The notes beneath the pieces are model-generated. The model made no database searches. It was not told the DNA's origin and saw only the letters and a program-made list of their open reading frames with translations. Of a stretch of 21,020 bases of DNA, positions 1-7,242 are shown in pieces. The stretch's first letter is position 1. Every line of letters begins with the position of its first letter. The translations under genes and the position numbers were made by a program. This stretch comes from Prevotellaceae bacterium (GTDB lineage Bacteria > Bacteroidota > Bacteroidia > Bacteroidales > Bacteroidaceae), in the NCBI GenBank assembly GCA_021153165.1, contig JAGKTZ010000033.1:1-21020 (forward strand), read 5' to 3'.

Positions 1-1
1 C

Positions 2-463
2 TTCGAAATCGGCGATTTGATGCTCATCACCGACCACATCAATTTCATGCCCGAACATCCCTTGCATGGTCCCAACTTCCCCACTGGTCCACGTTTCCCA
101 GATATGAGCGAAGCTTATGACAAGGAATTTCTGCAAATGGCTCGCGAGATAGCAAAGGAAAAAGGCATCAAAGTGCAAGAGGGTATCTACCTCGCAACTC
201 AAGGACCAACTTTCGAAACCCCTGCTGAATACAAAATGTACCGCATCCTCGGTGGCGACGCCGTTGGTATGAGCACCGTGCCCGAAGTGATCGTGGCTCA
301 CCACTGCGGCATCCGCACATTTGGTATCAGCATCATCACCGACCTGGGCGTAGAGGGCAAAATCGTTGAAGTGAGCCACGAAGAAGTACAAAAGGCTGCC
401 AATGCCGTACAACCTTTGATGGCAGAAATCTTCCGTTCGTTGATTGCACGCATTCCCGAATAG
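2..463 (+). CDS. Purine nucleoside phosphorylase, 3' part (5' end outside window)
   Basis: This is the C-terminal half or more of a class I (trimeric) purine nucleoside phosphorylase. The enzyme splits inosine and guanosine, and their deoxy forms, with phosphate to give a base and (deoxy)ribose-1-phosphate in cytosolic purine salvage. The frame is open from base 2, so the start lies upstream of the window; the ATG at 17 is internal. Family motifs are visible: LITDHINFMPEHPLHGPN, then RFPDMSEAYD, then QEGIYLATQGPTFETPAEY, and GDAVGMSTVPEVIVAHH near the C-terminus. The GMSTVPE segment and its surroundings belong to the purine-binding region in known structures. The stop is TAG at 461-463. A large inverted repeat follows at 478-560. 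Identity as a PNP is clear; inosine/guanosine specificity rather than MTA specificity is inferred, because the N-terminal part cannot be seen. Confidence 0.93.
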   Translation, partial: FEIGDLMLITDHINFMPEHPLHGPNFPTGPRFPDMSEAYDKEFLQMAREIAKEKGIKVQEGIYLATQGPTFETPAEYKMYRILGGDAVGMSTVPEVIVAHHCGIRTFGISIITDLGVEGKIVEVSHEEVQKAANAVQPLMAEIFRSLIARIPE

Positions 464-477
464 TAATTTGAGGGTGG

Positions 478-560
478 GGAGGAGGTTTTAGGATTTGAGA
501 AAGTTTGAGTATTCAGTATTTTCGGAATATTCAGAGCACTCAATACCTAAAACCTCCTCC
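478..560 (+). repeat. Inverted repeat with 15-bp perfect arms between pnp and queA
   Basis: The left arm GGAGGAGGTTTTAGG (478-492) is perfectly complementary to CCTAAAACCTCCTCC (546-560), with a 53-nt loop. The loop holds further short self-complementary pieces (GAGTATTC and GAATATTC) and a promoter-like sequence. RNA reading through from pnp would fold into a long hairpin. No T-run follows the right arm, so it is not a standard intrinsic terminator; a processing site or attenuator is possible. Confidence 0.75.
494..524 (+). promoter_or_regulatory. Candidate queA promoter inside the inverted-repeat loop
   Basis: TTTG at 494-497, a 19-nt spacer, and TATTTTCG at 517-524 fit the Bacteroidota sigma-ABfr pattern (TTTG, about 20 nt, TAnnTTTG) with one mismatch in the -7 box. 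The start of transcription would be near 531, leaving a leader of about 70 nt before the queA ATG at 600. This leader keeps only the right arm of the inverted repeat, so it could not form the long hairpin. Confidence 0.45.
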
Positions 561-599
561 ACTTGCCCACCTACCAACCTAAGAATTTCTACCCTATCT

Positions 600-2321
600 A
601 TGACCCGTACCGAACAAATCCAAATCGAAGACTACAAATATCACTTGCCCGACGAACGCATTGCTAAGTATCCGCTCGAGCAAAGGGACCAGTCGAAATT
701 ATTGCACTATCGCGGCGGCGAAATCCAGGAATATGGGTTTCGCTCGCTGCCCGAATTGCTCCCCAAGGGCGCACTGATGATCTTCAACAACACGAAGGTG
801 ATCTATGCACGCCTGCATTTTCAAAAGAGTACTGGGGCAAATATCGAAATCTTCTGTTTGGAACCACATACGCCGACCGACTATGCACAATCCTTTGCAC
901 AGCCCCGTGCGTGTAGTTGGATCTGTATGGTAGGTAATCTGAAGAAGTGGAAAGAAGGCGCCTTGGTGAAAGAAATCGAGGTGGCTGGTCGTGTGATACA
1001 ATTGAGCGCCACACGCGGCGAAACTCACGACACGGGACACGTTGTCACCTTCGAATGGGGACACGACGATATTTCATTTTCCGAGATATTGGATGCCATA
1101 GGCGAATTGCCCATTCCCCCCTATCTCAACCGCGACACCGAAGCCAGCGACCTCAGCACCTATCAGACCGTCTATTCTAAAATCAAGGGGTCGGTAGCTG
1201 CTCCCACTGCTGGTTTGCACTTTACTCCCGAAGTCTTACAAGCCATAGACCAAGGCGGCATTACCCGTGGCGAAATCACCCTGCACGTTGGTGCTGGCAC
1301 CTTCAAACCCGTCAAGAGCGAATCCATCGGCGACCATACGATGCATGCAGAATGGATAGCTGTAGGGCGAAACATCATAGAGCAATTGCTCGCCCACCAC
1401 TGTCAGTGTGTGGCTGTGGGTACGACTTCTGTGCGCACGCTCGAGAGTTTGTATTATATAGGTGTGTTAGCGTATCAAAATCCCGACGCTTCGCCCGAAG
1501 AACTCGCCGTGCCACAATGGATGCCCTACGAGTATGCACGTGCTGAGGGGGAAAAATTGACACCGCACGAAGCCTTGTGCGCCATCCTTGACTATCTGGA
1601 TCGCCATGGGCTCAATACACTATGCACTTCTACTCGCATCATCATCGCACCAGGTTATCATTTCCACTATGTGCGCCACATCGTCACCAATTTCCACCAG
1701 CCAGGCAGCACGTTGCTACTGCTTGTATCCGCCTTTGTACGTGGTGATTGGCACCGCATCTACGACTATGCCTTGGCCCACGACTTCCGTTTCCTCAGTT
1801 ACGGAGATAGTTCGTTGCTTGATACACCCGACGAGATTTTGCCATTGGTGGGAGAGGGTGGTGAAACGCTCTCGTGCGCCACACGTCAGGAGTGCCACGC
1901 TCACACCCACTGGTTACACCCCGTAGTCCACCTGCACGTCTTCGCGCCCGACGGATCGTTGTACTTGCAGAAGCGCCCCGATTGGAAGGACATACAGCCC
2001 GGCAAATGGGACACTGCCGTGGGTGGACACATTGCCATGGGCGAGACAGTGACCGAAGCCCTGATGCGCGAGAGTGCCGAGGAGATAGGCATTGATGCCA
2101 CAGGCGCCACATTGGTGCGCACCTACATTCACCAGAGTGAGGTAGAGCGCGAACTAGTCTACGTCTACAAGATAGAAACTGAAGTCACGCCCACCCCATC
2201 TGACGAGGTAGCCGAAGGTAGATATTTCACCAAGAAAGAAATCCTTGATCGCATTGGCACAGGTTACTTCACCCCCAACTTTGAGCAGGAATGGCTCGAC
2301 ACTTTTGGGAAGGAAGAATAG
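600..2321 (+). CDS. queA: QueA (S-adenosylmethionine:tRNA ribosyltransferase-isomerase) fused to a C-terminal Nudix hydrolase domain
   Basis: The product is 573 aa. Residues 1 to about 406 are QueA, which moves the ribosyl part of SAM onto preQ1 at tRNA position 34 to make epoxyqueuosine. Visible QueA signatures are YKYHLPDERIAKYP near the N-terminus, SVAAPTAGLHFT (about 197-208), GEITLHVGAGTFKPV (about 223-238), GTTSVRTLES, TNFHQPGSTLLLLVSAF (about 363-379) and FRFLSYGDSSLL. An extra segment of roughly 70 residues sits between GTTSVRTLES and TNFHQPGS; longer QueA forms of this kind occur in Bacteroidota. Residues from about 408 are a Nudix domain of the IDI/YfcD-like type (DEILPLV, ATRQECH, LQKRPDWKD, PGKWDTAVGGH) with a complete Nudix box, G476 to I498, including R490-E491 and E494-E495. 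The ATG at 600 was chosen because QueA homology begins just after it; the open frame upstream overlaps the inverted repeat and promoter. The Nudix substrate is unknown. Confidence 0.93.
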   Translation: MTRTEQIQIEDYKYHLPDERIAKYPLEQRDQSKLLHYRGGEIQEYGFRSLPELLPKGALMIFNNTKVIYARLHFQKSTGANIEIFCLEPHTPTDYAQSFAQPRACSWICMVGNLKKWKEGALVKEIEVAGRVIQLSATRGETHDTGHVVTFEWGHDDISFSEILDAIGELPIPPYLNRDTEASDLSTYQTVYSKIKGSVAAPTAGLHFTPEVLQAIDQGGITRGEITLHVGAGTFKPVKSESIGDHTMHAEWIAVGRNIIEQLLAHHCQCVAVGTTSVRTLESLYYIGVLAYQNPDASPEELAVPQWMPYEYARAEGEKLTPHEALCAILDYLDRHGLNTLCTSTRIIIAPGYHFHYVRHIVTNFHQPGSTLLLLVSAFVRGDWHRIYDYALAHDFRFLSYGDSSLLDTPDEILPLVGEGGETLSCATRQECHAHTHWLHPVVHLHVFAPDGSLYLQKRPDWKDIQPGKWDTAVGGHIAMGETVTEALMRESAEEIGIDATGATLVRTYIHQSEVERELVYVYKIETEVTPTPSDEVAEGRYFTKKEILDRIGTGYFTPNFEQEWLDTFGKEE

Positions 2322-2352
2322 AGTATCCAAGCATTTGATCCAGGTAATAAAT

Positions 2353-2400
2353 TCAGGCAAAAATATGGGAAAACGCCCCGTATTATTGCCTGATTTTTTT
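2353..2400 (+). terminator. Intrinsic terminator of queA
   Basis: TCAGGCAAAAATATGGG (2353-2369) pairs with CCCGTATTATTGCCTGA (2377-2393): a 17-bp stem with one A/A mismatch and one T/G wobble, and a 7-nt loop. Seven T follow at 2394-2400. It lies 31 nt after the queA stop and isolates queA from the ABC operon. Confidence 0.9.
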
Positions 2401-2841
2401 GTCCGAGAATCGCTCAGATTTTTCGTGCTTTATCTTTGCTCGCAAATATCGCAGTATGAAGTTGTCAAAATCGAAACTTATTTTGTGATATTACTAATAA
2501 TCTGGGGATTTTTCGGCGATTTTTTCACAATTCCCCAACTTTTGGGGCAAAAATAAGGTGTCGGAGCGCAGAAAAAAGTCAAGGGTTTGTGAAAATTTCG
2601 CGCCGTCTCGTTGAAATTTCCTTAGACTTTTTTTCAACAAACCCTAGACTTTTTCATTTTCCGTAAGGTTCAAACGTATCCAGCCGTTCTAGTTTGAAAA
2701 TTTGAAATGTCAAAATTTTTCGCACTTTTGGGGTGGCGAAAAGTGCCCTTACCTTGGTGTCGTTTTTGTCACTTAACTCTGGGCGAAAAACTGAGCAAAG
2801 AAATGTTTTTTCAGAAAAAGATGAAAAAAATACTTGAAAAA
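2401..2841. other. Non-coding stretch between queA terminator and ABC promoter
   Basis: I see no credible gene here. Besides repeat copy A it holds a hairpin, GCACTTTT (2722-2729) with AAAAGTGC (2739-2746), and A/T-rich, T-run-rich sequence. A short open frame (2707-2958) has no recognisable protein features and runs through the promoter, so it was not called as a gene. Confidence 0.6.
2573..2654. repeat. Dispersed intergenic repeat, copy A
   Basis: AAAAAGTCAAGGGTTTGT (2573-2590) and ACAAACCCTAGACTTTTT (2637-2654) form an inverted repeat matching at 17 of 18 positions. Between the arms lies the core AAATTTCGCGCCGTCTCGTT (2593-2612). Its reverse complement matches the core of copy B (12328-12347) at 19 of 20 positions. 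A second CTTAGACTTTTTTTC lies just inside the right arm at about 2621-2635. The copy sits in the queA-ABC gap, downstream of the queA terminator. Confidence 0.7.
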
Positions 2842-2873
2842 TTTGGAGGATATTTAATATTGTCATACTTTTG
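2842..2873 (+). promoter_or_regulatory. Promoter of the ABC/GntR/outer-membrane operon
   Basis: TTTG at 2842-2845, a 20-nt spacer and TACTTTTG at 2866-2873 match the Bacteroidota consensus (TTTG, about 20 nt, TAnnTTTG) exactly. Transcription should start near 2880, giving a leader of about 75 nt before the ATG at 2955. A weak imperfect dyad, CCTAT (2897-2901) with ATAGG (2908-2912), lies in the leader. Such a site could be where the operon's own GntR protein binds, but that is only a guess. Confidence 0.75.
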
Positions 2874-2954
2874 CGGTGTACTATTTCACTATTACGCCTA
2901 TTTGGGTATAGGAAACGAGTATCATAACGCATCAAACCAATTAACAGATATATT

Positions 2955-3794
2955 ATGATAAAGATTGAAAACCTGACATTTGCTTATGGCAAAAAGAAGC
3001 CTAACGTGATCGAGGATTTGTCGCTCACGCTGCATCCAGGCGCTATCTACGGACTTCTGGGCAAGAATGGTACGGGCAAGTCGACCCTGTTCTATCTGCT
3101 CTCGGGCTTACTCTTTCCCGACAAGGGCAAGGTGATAATGAACGACATCAATGTGACTAAGCGCCAACTCGACACCCTGCAGGACATCTATATCCTGCCC
3201 GAGGAATTTGATGCGCCAAAGATTTCTTTTGAAAAATACGTGCGCCTGCATGCTCCGCTCTATCCGCGATTTGATCACGAGCAGCTGGGGCGCTGTATGG
3301 CGGAATTTGAATTGCCCATGGACGTCGACCTGAAGAGTCTGTCGATGGGGCAAAAGAAGAAGGCAATGCTCTGCTTTGCCCTGGCTACGGGCACCCGATT
3401 GCTCCTGCTCGACGAACCCACCAACGGGCTCGACATCCCATCCAAGGCCGTATTTCGCCGTGTCGTCACCTCGTGCATGAACGACGAGCGCATCATCATC
3501 ATTTCCACTCACCAAGTGCGCGATGTGGAGTATCTGCTGGATCGCGTCATTCTGCTCAAGAACAGCAAACTACACTACGAAGGGGCTACTGCTGACATCA
3601 CCGAGCGTCTGAGCTTCGCCGTGGTGCCGACAAGTGATGTGCCGAGCACGGTGATTTACCAAGAACCCAACCTGGCAGGTACGGCTGTGGTCTATCCCAA
3701 CCCTGGTGGCGAAGAAACCGTGCTCAATCTGGAACTCTTCTTCAATGCCTTGTCCGTACAACCCGACTTGGTGGAGCGCTATTTGAAGGCGTAG
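2955..3794 (+). CDS. ABC transporter ATP-binding protein (YtrB/BcrA-like)
   Basis: A 279-aa nucleotide-binding subunit that powers an inner-membrane ABC transporter, facing the cytoplasm. Motifs in order are the P-loop GKNGTGKST (36-44), signature LSMGQ (129-133), Walker B LLLLDEP (149-155) followed by TNGLD, and the switch histidine in STHQ (H186). The usual Q-loop glutamine region reads YILPEE, as in many exporters of the drug/antibiotic-resistance type. About 70 residues follow the core domain (from about 210) and probably serve regulation or subunit contact. It is the first gene of a four-gene operon; 77 nt separate it from the membrane subunit, and the GntR gene two steps downstream is of the type that normally controls such transporters. 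The substrate cannot be read from the sequence; export of an antimicrobial or cell-envelope compound is the usual role of the group. Confidence 0.93.
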   Translation: MIKIENLTFAYGKKKPNVIEDLSLTLHPGAIYGLLGKNGTGKSTLFYLLSGLLFPDKGKVIMNDINVTKRQLDTLQDIYILPEEFDAPKISFEKYVRLHAPLYPRFDHEQLGRCMAEFELPMDVDLKSLSMGQKKKAMLCFALATGTRLLLLDEPTNGLDIPSKAVFRRVVTSCMNDERIIIISTHQVRDVEYLLDRVILLKNSKLHYEGATADITERLSFAVVPTSDVPSTVIYQEPNLAGTAVVYPNPGGEETVLNLELFFNALSVQPDLVERYLKA

Positions 3795-3871
3795 GAAGAA
3801 AATCACTCCTATATATTTATATTGAATAGAGAAAAACAAACAACTGATTAACAGAATTAATATTCCTATAT

Positions 3872-4672
3872 ATGAACTCAAATTCACTGACCCGCATCAA
3901 ATACTTGCTACTGCAGGATTTGAGCATGAATCGCAAGAGATACATCAGCCTCCTTGTCGGACTTTTTCTGGGTGCGCTGATGTTGATATACTTAGCCCAT
4001 CCCAAATATCTATTACATGATGGCAGCGAAAGATTTTACGTAGCCGTATATGATTCAATGCCTGTATTTATAGTATGCACGACCCTGGTATTTATATCCG
4101 AGCTCTTTGCCAATTTCTCCACCAAGCAGAAGCGTGTGCACCAACTCATGCTGCCTGCCACAAAGGGCGAGAAGTTTGCAGCCCGTTTCCTGCTCTGCTG
4201 TGTAGGTTTCCCTATCGTATTTTTGGTCGCAATAGCTTTGGCAGACGTGGTACGCTGGATACTTTCTCCATTGCTTTTTGAAAACACGCTACCACTGATT
4301 TGCCACAAGCTGATACCAGAAATGCTGCTCAAAACGACCTTTTATTGGGATGGCGAAACCTTGGACCACTTTTTGTTTTGTGCGTTTATGACTTGGATTG
4401 CGACGTTCTATGCCATGGGCAGTGCGCTATTCCGTCGCCGTGCTTTGTTGAAAACTACGCTGTGTCTGATGGGTGGTTTTATCCTATTGGTACTTTTCCT
4501 GGAAAATTTTGATATTCCTGGCGAGAGTACCGTTGACAATGTTTTTGATGTGATGCGTGTCGTCGCAGCCTGCATTCTGCTCGTATTAAGTGTGGTCCAG
4601 TTCTGCCTGACCCGCCGTCTTTACAACCGTATCCAAGTCATCTCTAAACAAACATGGTATGACAGAATTTAA
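3872..4672 (+). CDS. ABC transporter membrane subunit (six predicted transmembrane helices)
   Basis: A 266-aa integral inner-membrane protein without a cleavable signal peptide. Hydrophobic segments are visible at YISLLVGLFLGALMLIYL, MPVFIVCTTLVFISELF, FLLCCVGFPIVFLVAIAL, FLFCAFMTWIATFYAMGSALF, TLCLMGGFILLVLFL and VVAACILLVLSVVQFCL, giving about six helices. This is the layout of an ABC-2-like permease. The short basic N-terminus (SLTRIKYLLLQDLSMNRKRY) is typical of such permeases. It lies between the ATPase gene and the GntR gene and its last 14 nt overlap the GntR gene, so it is almost certainly the membrane partner of the ATPase. I do not recognise a named family beyond this; the call rests on hydropathy and context. 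The substrate is unknown. Confidence 0.82.
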   Translation: MNSNSLTRIKYLLLQDLSMNRKRYISLLVGLFLGALMLIYLAHPKYLLHDGSERFYVAVYDSMPVFIVCTTLVFISELFANFSTKQKRVHQLMLPATKGEKFAARFLLCCVGFPIVFLVAIALADVVRWILSPLLFENTLPLICHKLIPEMLLKTTFYWDGETLDHFLFCAFMTWIATFYAMGSALFRRRALLKTTLCLMGGFILLVLFLENFDIPGESTVDNVFDVMRVVAACILLVLSVVQFCLTRRLYNRIQVISKQTWYDRI

Positions 4673-5036
4673 GACTTCGCACCCCATCTACATACAGATG
4701 GCCGAGCGTTTGGCAGACGACATCCTGCAAGGCGTATATCCCACCGACGGCAAAGTGCCCGGCGTGCGCGAATATGCCGCCCTGCTGGGGGTGAATGTCA
4801 ATACGGCGGTCAAAGCCTACGAAACCTTGGCACTGCAAGGCGTCATCTACAATCGTCGCGGTCTGGGCTACTTCGTTTCTCCCGATGCTTGCGATATTAT
4901 CAAGCAACAAAGGCGCCAGGAATTCATGCACGAATTCCTGCCCGACTTGTTCAAACGCATGAAGCAATTGGGTGTAACTCTGGAGATGCTCGAAGAGGCT
5001 TATCAAAAAGGAAAGGACGCAGATTCCGCAAAATAA
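4659..5036 (+). CDS. GntR-family transcriptional regulator, YtrA subfamily
   Basis: A 125-aa DNA-binding protein. The N-terminal winged helix-turn-helix is clear: HPIYIQMAERLADDILQGVYPTDGKVPGVREYAALLGVNVNTAVKAYETLALQGVIYNRRGLGYFVSP (about residues 8-75). It has the short GntR form with only a small helical C-terminal tail (about 80-125), which is the YtrA type and lacks a metabolite-binding domain. YtrA regulators usually repress their own operon, which encodes an ABC transporter, and are relieved by cell-wall-active agents. Its ATG lies inside the end of the permease gene (14-nt overlap), suggesting translational coupling, and only 6 nt separate its stop from the outer-membrane gene. It probably controls the promoter at 2842-2873. 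Confidence 0.93.
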   Translation: MTEFKTSHPIYIQMAERLADDILQGVYPTDGKVPGVREYAALLGVNVNTAVKAYETLALQGVIYNRRGLGYFVSPDACDIIKQQRRQEFMHEFLPDLFKRMKQLGVTLEMLEEAYQKGKDADSAK

Positions 5037-5042
5037 TTCACG

Positions 5043-7175
5043 ATGAAAACTTATTCACTTTTGGCATTTGCCGGGGCAATGATGACCTGCGGCACAGCCA
5101 CCGCTATACCCACAGCCACCGACGCAGGAGATAGTCTGCGCGTAGATACGATGACGCAAAACCTGGGCGAGGCCGTCGTTTCCGCCCAGCGCGCCATAGC
5201 ACGTATAGAGGGCGATGCACTAGTGACTACGGTGAGCGGCACATACCTAGAGAAACTGAATACGGCCGAAGAGATGCTGGAGCAAATCCCAGGTCTGGGA
5301 CGCACAAAGGATGGCATAGAAGTGATCGGCAAGGGGGCACCAGTGTACTATATCAATGGTCGACGCGTGCGAGACGCCGCCGAACTTTCACTGCTCCGCC
5401 CCAGCGAAATCCGAGCCGTCGAGGTGGTGCGCAATCCCGGTGCACGATATGATGCGACGACAAATGCCGTGGTACGCATCCGCACGATCAAACGACAAGG
5501 TGAGGGGATCAGTCTCGACGCATTGGGGCAATTGAAGCAAGGACGCCACACCTATGGCAACACTTCGCTGGACTTGAACTACCGACGCAACGCTCTGGAC
5601 ATCTTCGCCGGCATCAATTATTATCAAGGCAAGGGATATGGTGATACAGAACTCTTCCAGGAAGTCAATGCCGACACCCTGTGGACACAGCGTATTGAGC
5701 AAACGAGCACAGGTGAGAAATGGCACCTCGGGGGCAAGTTGGGATTCAATTACGACATTACTCCGCGCCACAGCATCGGCGTGCGCTATGACCTCAGCAA
5801 CGACTTCGACGACAGAGGCAACGGCACATTGAGCGCAGACGTATGGGCAAACGGACAATATGTGGACCATTTGGAAAGCCGCCTTGACATAAAGGGGAAG
5901 CACGACCCGTTGCACCAACTCAACGCCTACTACGTCGGACAAATCGGCAAGGGCGAACTTTCCTTCGACGCCGACTTTTATACCAACAAACATGAAAAGC
6001 AACAAATCACCGTAGAGGAAAGCGAGAACAACGATGACCGCATCGTGGAATCTGTGAATCCCGTGAGCAATCAACTCTTCGCAGCCAAGGGTCAATATGC
6101 TTTCCCACTATGGCAGGGGAGATTCTGCGTAGGTGCTCAATATACTTTCACAGACCGCCATGACGACAATATAGTTCCCACCGAGCAATATGGCGTCGTA
6201 ACCTCTTACTCACAACTCAAGGAGCAAAATGCAGCCGCCTTTGCAGAATATGCACGCCCCTTCAAGTGGGGACAACTTTCTGCCGGCTTACGTTACGAAT
6301 ATGTAGATTTCGATTATTTCTCTGCTGGTATTTATCGCCCAGAACAGAGCCGCATTTACCACCGATTCTTCCCCAACATATCACTCTCTACGAAATGGAA
6401 ACAAACGCAGTGGATGCTCTCCTATAATACCAAGACGCGCAGACCAACCTACGGCGAATTGTCCAGCAACTTGACCTATGGCAACCGCTATTTGATGCAA
6501 AGTGGAAATCCCTTACTCAAACCTGTCATTACGCACGATGTGACACTGATGGGTGTGTGGAAATTTCTACAAGGTGTCGTCTCTTTCAACTATGCCAAGG
6601 ACCAAATTATCACATGGGGCGAGGCGTTAAGAAATAATCCCTCGGCAATTCATATCTATCAGACCAATCACTCCATCCCCAGCATGACAGTGATGATTAC
6701 CGCCGCGCCAAAGGTAAAATGGTGGAGACCGCAAATCACAGCCGCCGTACAAAAGCAATGGCTCGAGATGGATGTGCAAGGACAGCAGATGCGTTTCAAC
6801 AAACCTATATTTGTCGGCAAATGGATCAATACTTTCACCCTGCCAAAAGACTTTACAATTAACACGAACTTACAATATACTTCGCCGGGTGATATGCAAA
6901 ATGCACGCTTGACCAGGGCTGATGTCTTCTATCTGAACGTATCGTTGCAAAAGACCATGCTCAAAGGGGCATTATCCTTCACACTCTCGGGTGAAGACTT
7001 ATTGCACAGCATCGGCAAGAACGCGCCGCGTCTGTTTCTACCTCAGGCAGTGTTCGAACAAAGCGGTATGGGCGACACACGTTGCGTGCGCTTGAGCGTA
7101 AGGTACAGATTCAATGCAGTACGCAGCAAATACAAAGGCAAAGGTGCTGCCGCTGAACATTTGAATAGGTTGTAA
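5043..7175 (+). CDS. TonB-dependent-receptor-like outer-membrane beta-barrel protein (PF14905-like)
   Basis: A 710-aa protein starting with a signal peptide (MKTYSLLAFAGAMMTCGTATA, cut near residue 21). A plug domain follows at about 40-145, with GEAVVSAQR, TAEEMLEQIPGL, PVYYINGRRV and PSEIRAVEVVRNPGARYDATTNAVVRIRT. The rest is a long beta-barrel with alternating aromatic/polar strands, ending in RCVRLSVRYRFNAVR plus about 15 basic residues. It is shorter than most TonB-dependent receptors and lacks the N-terminal carboxypeptidase-regulatory-like domain common in this phylum; no SusD gene is nearby. It probably sits in the outer membrane and moves or senses a ligand. It starts 6 nt after the GntR stop, so it is co-transcribed with the ABC transporter. 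No TonB box can be assigned with confidence. The ligand is unknown. Confidence 0.85.
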   Translation: MKTYSLLAFAGAMMTCGTATAIPTATDAGDSLRVDTMTQNLGEAVVSAQRAIARIEGDALVTTVSGTYLEKLNTAEEMLEQIPGLGRTKDGIEVIGKGAPVYYINGRRVRDAAELSLLRPSEIRAVEVVRNPGARYDATTNAVVRIRTIKRQGEGISLDALGQLKQGRHTYGNTSLDLNYRRNALDIFAGINYYQGKGYGDTELFQEVNADTLWTQRIEQTSTGEKWHLGGKLGFNYDITPRHSIGVRYDLSNDFDDRGNGTLSADVWANGQYVDHLESRLDIKGKHDPLHQLNAYYVGQIGKGELSFDADFYTNKHEKQQITVEESENNDDRIVESVNPVSNQLFAAKGQYAFPLWQGRFCVGAQYTFTDRHDDNIVPTEQYGVVTSYSQLKEQNAAAFAEYARPFKWGQLSAGLRYEYVDFDYFSAGIYRPEQSRIYHRFFPNISLSTKWKQTQWMLSYNTKTRRPTYGELSSNLTYGNRYLMQSGNPLLKPVITHDVTLMGVWKFLQGVVSFNYAKDQIITWGEALRNNPSAIHIYQTNHSIPSMTVMITAAPKVKWWRPQITAAVQKQWLEMDVQGQQMRFNKPIFVGKWINTFTLPKDFTINTNLQYTSPGDMQNARLTRADVFYLNVSLQKTMLKGALSFTLSGEDLLHSIGKNAPRLFLPQAVFEQSGMGDTRCVRLSVRYRFNAVRSKYKGKGAAAEHLNRL

Positions 7176-7182
7176 ATACAAA

Positions 7183-7215
7183 AAAGCGAGGGGATGTCCG
7201 ATATTCCCTCGCTTT
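7183..7215. terminator. Bidirectional intrinsic terminator between convergent genes
   Basis: AAAGCGAGGG (7183-7192) pairs perfectly with CCCTCGCTTT (7206-7215), with a 13-nt loop. Runs of A before and T-rich sequence after the stem let it serve both the outer-membrane gene (+, ends 7175) and the DUF554 gene (-, ends 7243). Confidence 0.85.
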
Positions 7216-7242
7216 CTGTATTTGTTGGATAGACTATTTTCG

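Noticed and set aside
495..599. N-terminal extension of QueA from a TTG codon
   Set aside because: The extension is encoded by the inverted repeat and promoter and has no QueA homology; the ATG at 600 starts the conserved region.
2897..2912. CCTAT-N6-ATAGG as an operator for the GntR protein
   Set aside because: The arms are only 5 bp and no second copy is seen; too weak to call as a site.
2707..2958. Possible 83-aa gene just before the ABC operon, overlapping its start by 4 nt
   Set aside because: The consensus promoter at 2842-2873 lies inside it, the sequence is A/T-rich non-coding in style, and the product shows no family pattern. The ATGA overlap seems coincidental.
5388..6095. Open frame of 235 codons on the - strand inside the outer-membrane receptor gene
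   Set aside because: Antisense shadow of a gene with a clear signal peptide, plug and barrel; no motif of its own.
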